Source: Phycisphaerae bacterium (GTDB lineage: Bacteria > Planctomycetota > Phycisphaerae > Phycisphaerales > SM1A02). From it: 8,913 nt of DNA. A model generated the notes under the pieces. The model had not been told where the DNA came from. It saw only the letters and a list, made by a program, of their open reading frames with translations, and did no database searches. Made by a program: the position numbers and the translations under genes. The stretch lies in NCBI GenBank assembly GCA_002690755.1, contig NZFT01000053.1:1-8913 (forward strand), read 5' to 3'. Position 1 is the first letter of the stretch. Every line of letters starts with the position of its first letter. Of this stretch, positions 8,160-8,913 are shown piece after piece.

Positions 8160-8189
8160 ACTGTAGCCCCCGATCCGAGGTGCGGTCAA
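8160..8189 (-). promoter_or_regulatory. Candidate sigma70-type promoter of ahcY
   Basis: On the minus strand TTGACC (8189-8184; 5 of 6 to TTGACA) and TACAGT (8165-8160; 4 of 6 to TATAAT) are 18 bp apart. Transcription would start near 8153, giving a leader of roughly 128 nt before the GTG. Confidence 0.45.
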
Positions 8190-8270
8190 CGTCTTCCAGC
8201 CGCCGATTCAGGCGAGGTGGGGACGACTTCGGCGGATTCTCCACGCTACGCTCGTCCCTTTCACCACTTC

Positions 8271-8275
8271 AGGAG
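8271..8275 (+). promoter_or_regulatory. Ribosome binding site of the Cys-rich repeat gene
   Basis: AGGAG lies 9 nt before the ATG at 8285, a good Shine-Dalgarno that fixes this start. Confidence 0.65.
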
Positions 8276-8284
8276 TGCTCTCGG

Positions 8285-8913
8285 ATGATCTTGAACTTCG
8301 CCCAGCGTCTCGCCGGCCTCGGCCTCTTCCTCGCCCTCGCCACCGCCGCCGCCGCGGCCAGCTCCACTTTCAGCACCACCTCCAGCACCACGCCCGACGC
8401 CTCGGCGATTCGCCAGGGCGCTCCGTATCTTCTGAACGTCTGCGTGGTCAGCGGTCGACCGCTTCCCGCCGATGGTGGCGTTGCGATCATCCTCGAGGGT
8501 CCGGCCGACGGGATGCAGACCGGCCGGGAGATCCGGGTCTGCTGCAAGACCTGCGAAGGCCGGTTTCTCAAGGATCCCGCGAAGTACGTTCCGAAGGTGG
8601 ACGAACTGATCATCGCCGACCAGATGCCGCGGTATCCGAAGACCATGAAGTGCCTGGTGATGGACGGGAAGTCGCTTCCCGATCCCGCCGGCCCGAAGGC
8701 GAGGGACTGCACTCTCATCGTCTACAAGAATCGACTGGTCCGCCTCTGTTGCACCCGGTGCAACCGGAAGTTCCGATCCGATCCCGCGAAGTACGTCGCG
8801 ATGCTCGACGCCGCCGCGATCGAAGCACAGAAGGTCGACTACCCGCTGACCACCTGCGTGGTCAGCGGTGGAAATCTCAGGAGTTCCGGCCCGTGGTTCA
8901 TGATCGGCGATCG
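8285..8913 (+). CDS. Secreted protein with tandem YHS/TRASH-like Cys-rich repeats (3' truncated)
   Basis: The frame opens at ATG 8285 and runs off the window after 209 full codons. Residues 1-25 form a signal peptide (Arg8, hydrophobic LAGLGLFLALATAAAA), probably cut within the Ala run before SSTFS, so the product is exported. After a Ser/Thr linker come repeats with the plan C-V-x-(S/D)-G-x-x-L, about 25 residues, V-R-x-C-C-x-x-C-x3-F-x-x-D-P-A-K-Y-V. Repeat 1 has C53, C86, C87, C90 and DPAKYV (97-102). Repeat 2 has C123, C155, C156, C159 and DPAKYV (166-171). Repeat 3 begins at C191 and is cut. This resembles YHS/TRASH-type domains, thought to bind metals, so periplasmic or surface metal binding is a reasonable but unproven guess. 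The gene diverges from ahcY across 259 bp. Confidence 0.75.
   Translation, partial: MILNFAQRLAGLGLFLALATAAAAASSTFSTTSSTTPDASAIRQGAPYLLNVCVVSGRPLPADGGVAIILEGPADGMQTGREIRVCCKTCEGRFLKDPAKYVPKVDELIIADQMPRYPKTMKCLVMDGKSLPDPAGPKARDCTLIVYKNRLVRLCCTRCNRKFRSDPAKYVAMLDAAAIEAQKVDYPLTTCVVSGGNLRSSGPWFMIGD
8440..8869 (+). repeat. Exact 207-bp (69-codon) periodicity in the Cys-rich gene
   Basis: CTGCGTGGTCAGCGGT is at 8440-8455 and again at 8854-8869, exactly 414 bp (2 x 207) apart. GATCCCGCGAAGTACGT is at 8573-8589 and 8780-8796, exactly 207 bp apart. These identical stretches mark the boundaries of the repeated Cys-rich domain units and point to duplication within the gene. Confidence 0.85.

Noticed and set aside
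8026..8160. Classical SAH riboswitch upstream of ahcY
   Set aside because: The conserved core that I know for that class (GAGGAGCGCUGC) is not present in the leader.
8269..8718. 149-codon minus-strand frame over the Cys-rich gene
   Set aside because: The plus strand has a Shine-Dalgarno, signal peptide and tandem repeats; the minus frame has no support.

Overview
This is a GC-rich, gene-dense bacterial window with seven protein-coding genes, two of them cut by the window edges. No RNA genes, insertion sequences or CRISPR arrays were seen. The lipobox lipoprotein and the secreted protein with tandem Cys-rich YHS/TRASH-like repeats fit a Gram-negative-type bacterium. Gene content and composition would suit a planctomycete, perhaps of the Phycisphaerae, but that placement is inference and no marker gene is present.

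Layout from left to right. (1) Positions 2-610 (+) hold the C-terminal 202 codons of an MmgE/PrpD-family dehydratase, probably 2-methylcitrate dehydratase. (2) A class I fructose-1,6-bisphosphatase (678-1670, -) converges on it. (3) A thiolase, acetyl-CoA acetyltransferase type (1886-3070, +), diverges from the bisphosphatase across a 215-bp gap. (4) A lipoprotein of unrecognised function (3175-4368, -) converges on the thiolase. A strong intrinsic terminator with a T-run for the minus strand lies between them. The lipoprotein contains 26 tandem [K/Q]AAAE pentapeptides. (5) An MsbA-type ABC exporter half-transporter (4568-6415, -). (6) S-adenosylhomocysteine hydrolase of the long bacterial type (6523-8025, -). 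(7) A secreted protein with three 69-residue Cys-rich repeats, truncated by the window end (8285-8913, +), divergent from the hydrolase.

The metabolic genes are central-carbon and methyl-cycle enzymes: propionate or methylcitrate metabolism, gluconeogenesis, acetoacetyl-CoA chemistry and SAH removal. They are not arranged as one operon. The three leftward genes between 8025 and 3175 are separated by 107 and 199 bp, with hairpins in both gaps, and are probably mostly independent transcription units.

The parts most worth a second look are the lipoprotein with its long alanine-rich stalk, two touching dyads in its leader, the ahcY control region (a promoter-like pair, a 14-bp palindrome over the expected transcription start, and a leader able to fold into a pseudoknot), and the exact 207-bp periodicity in the truncated Cys-rich gene. 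I do not see a complete new multi-gene system.
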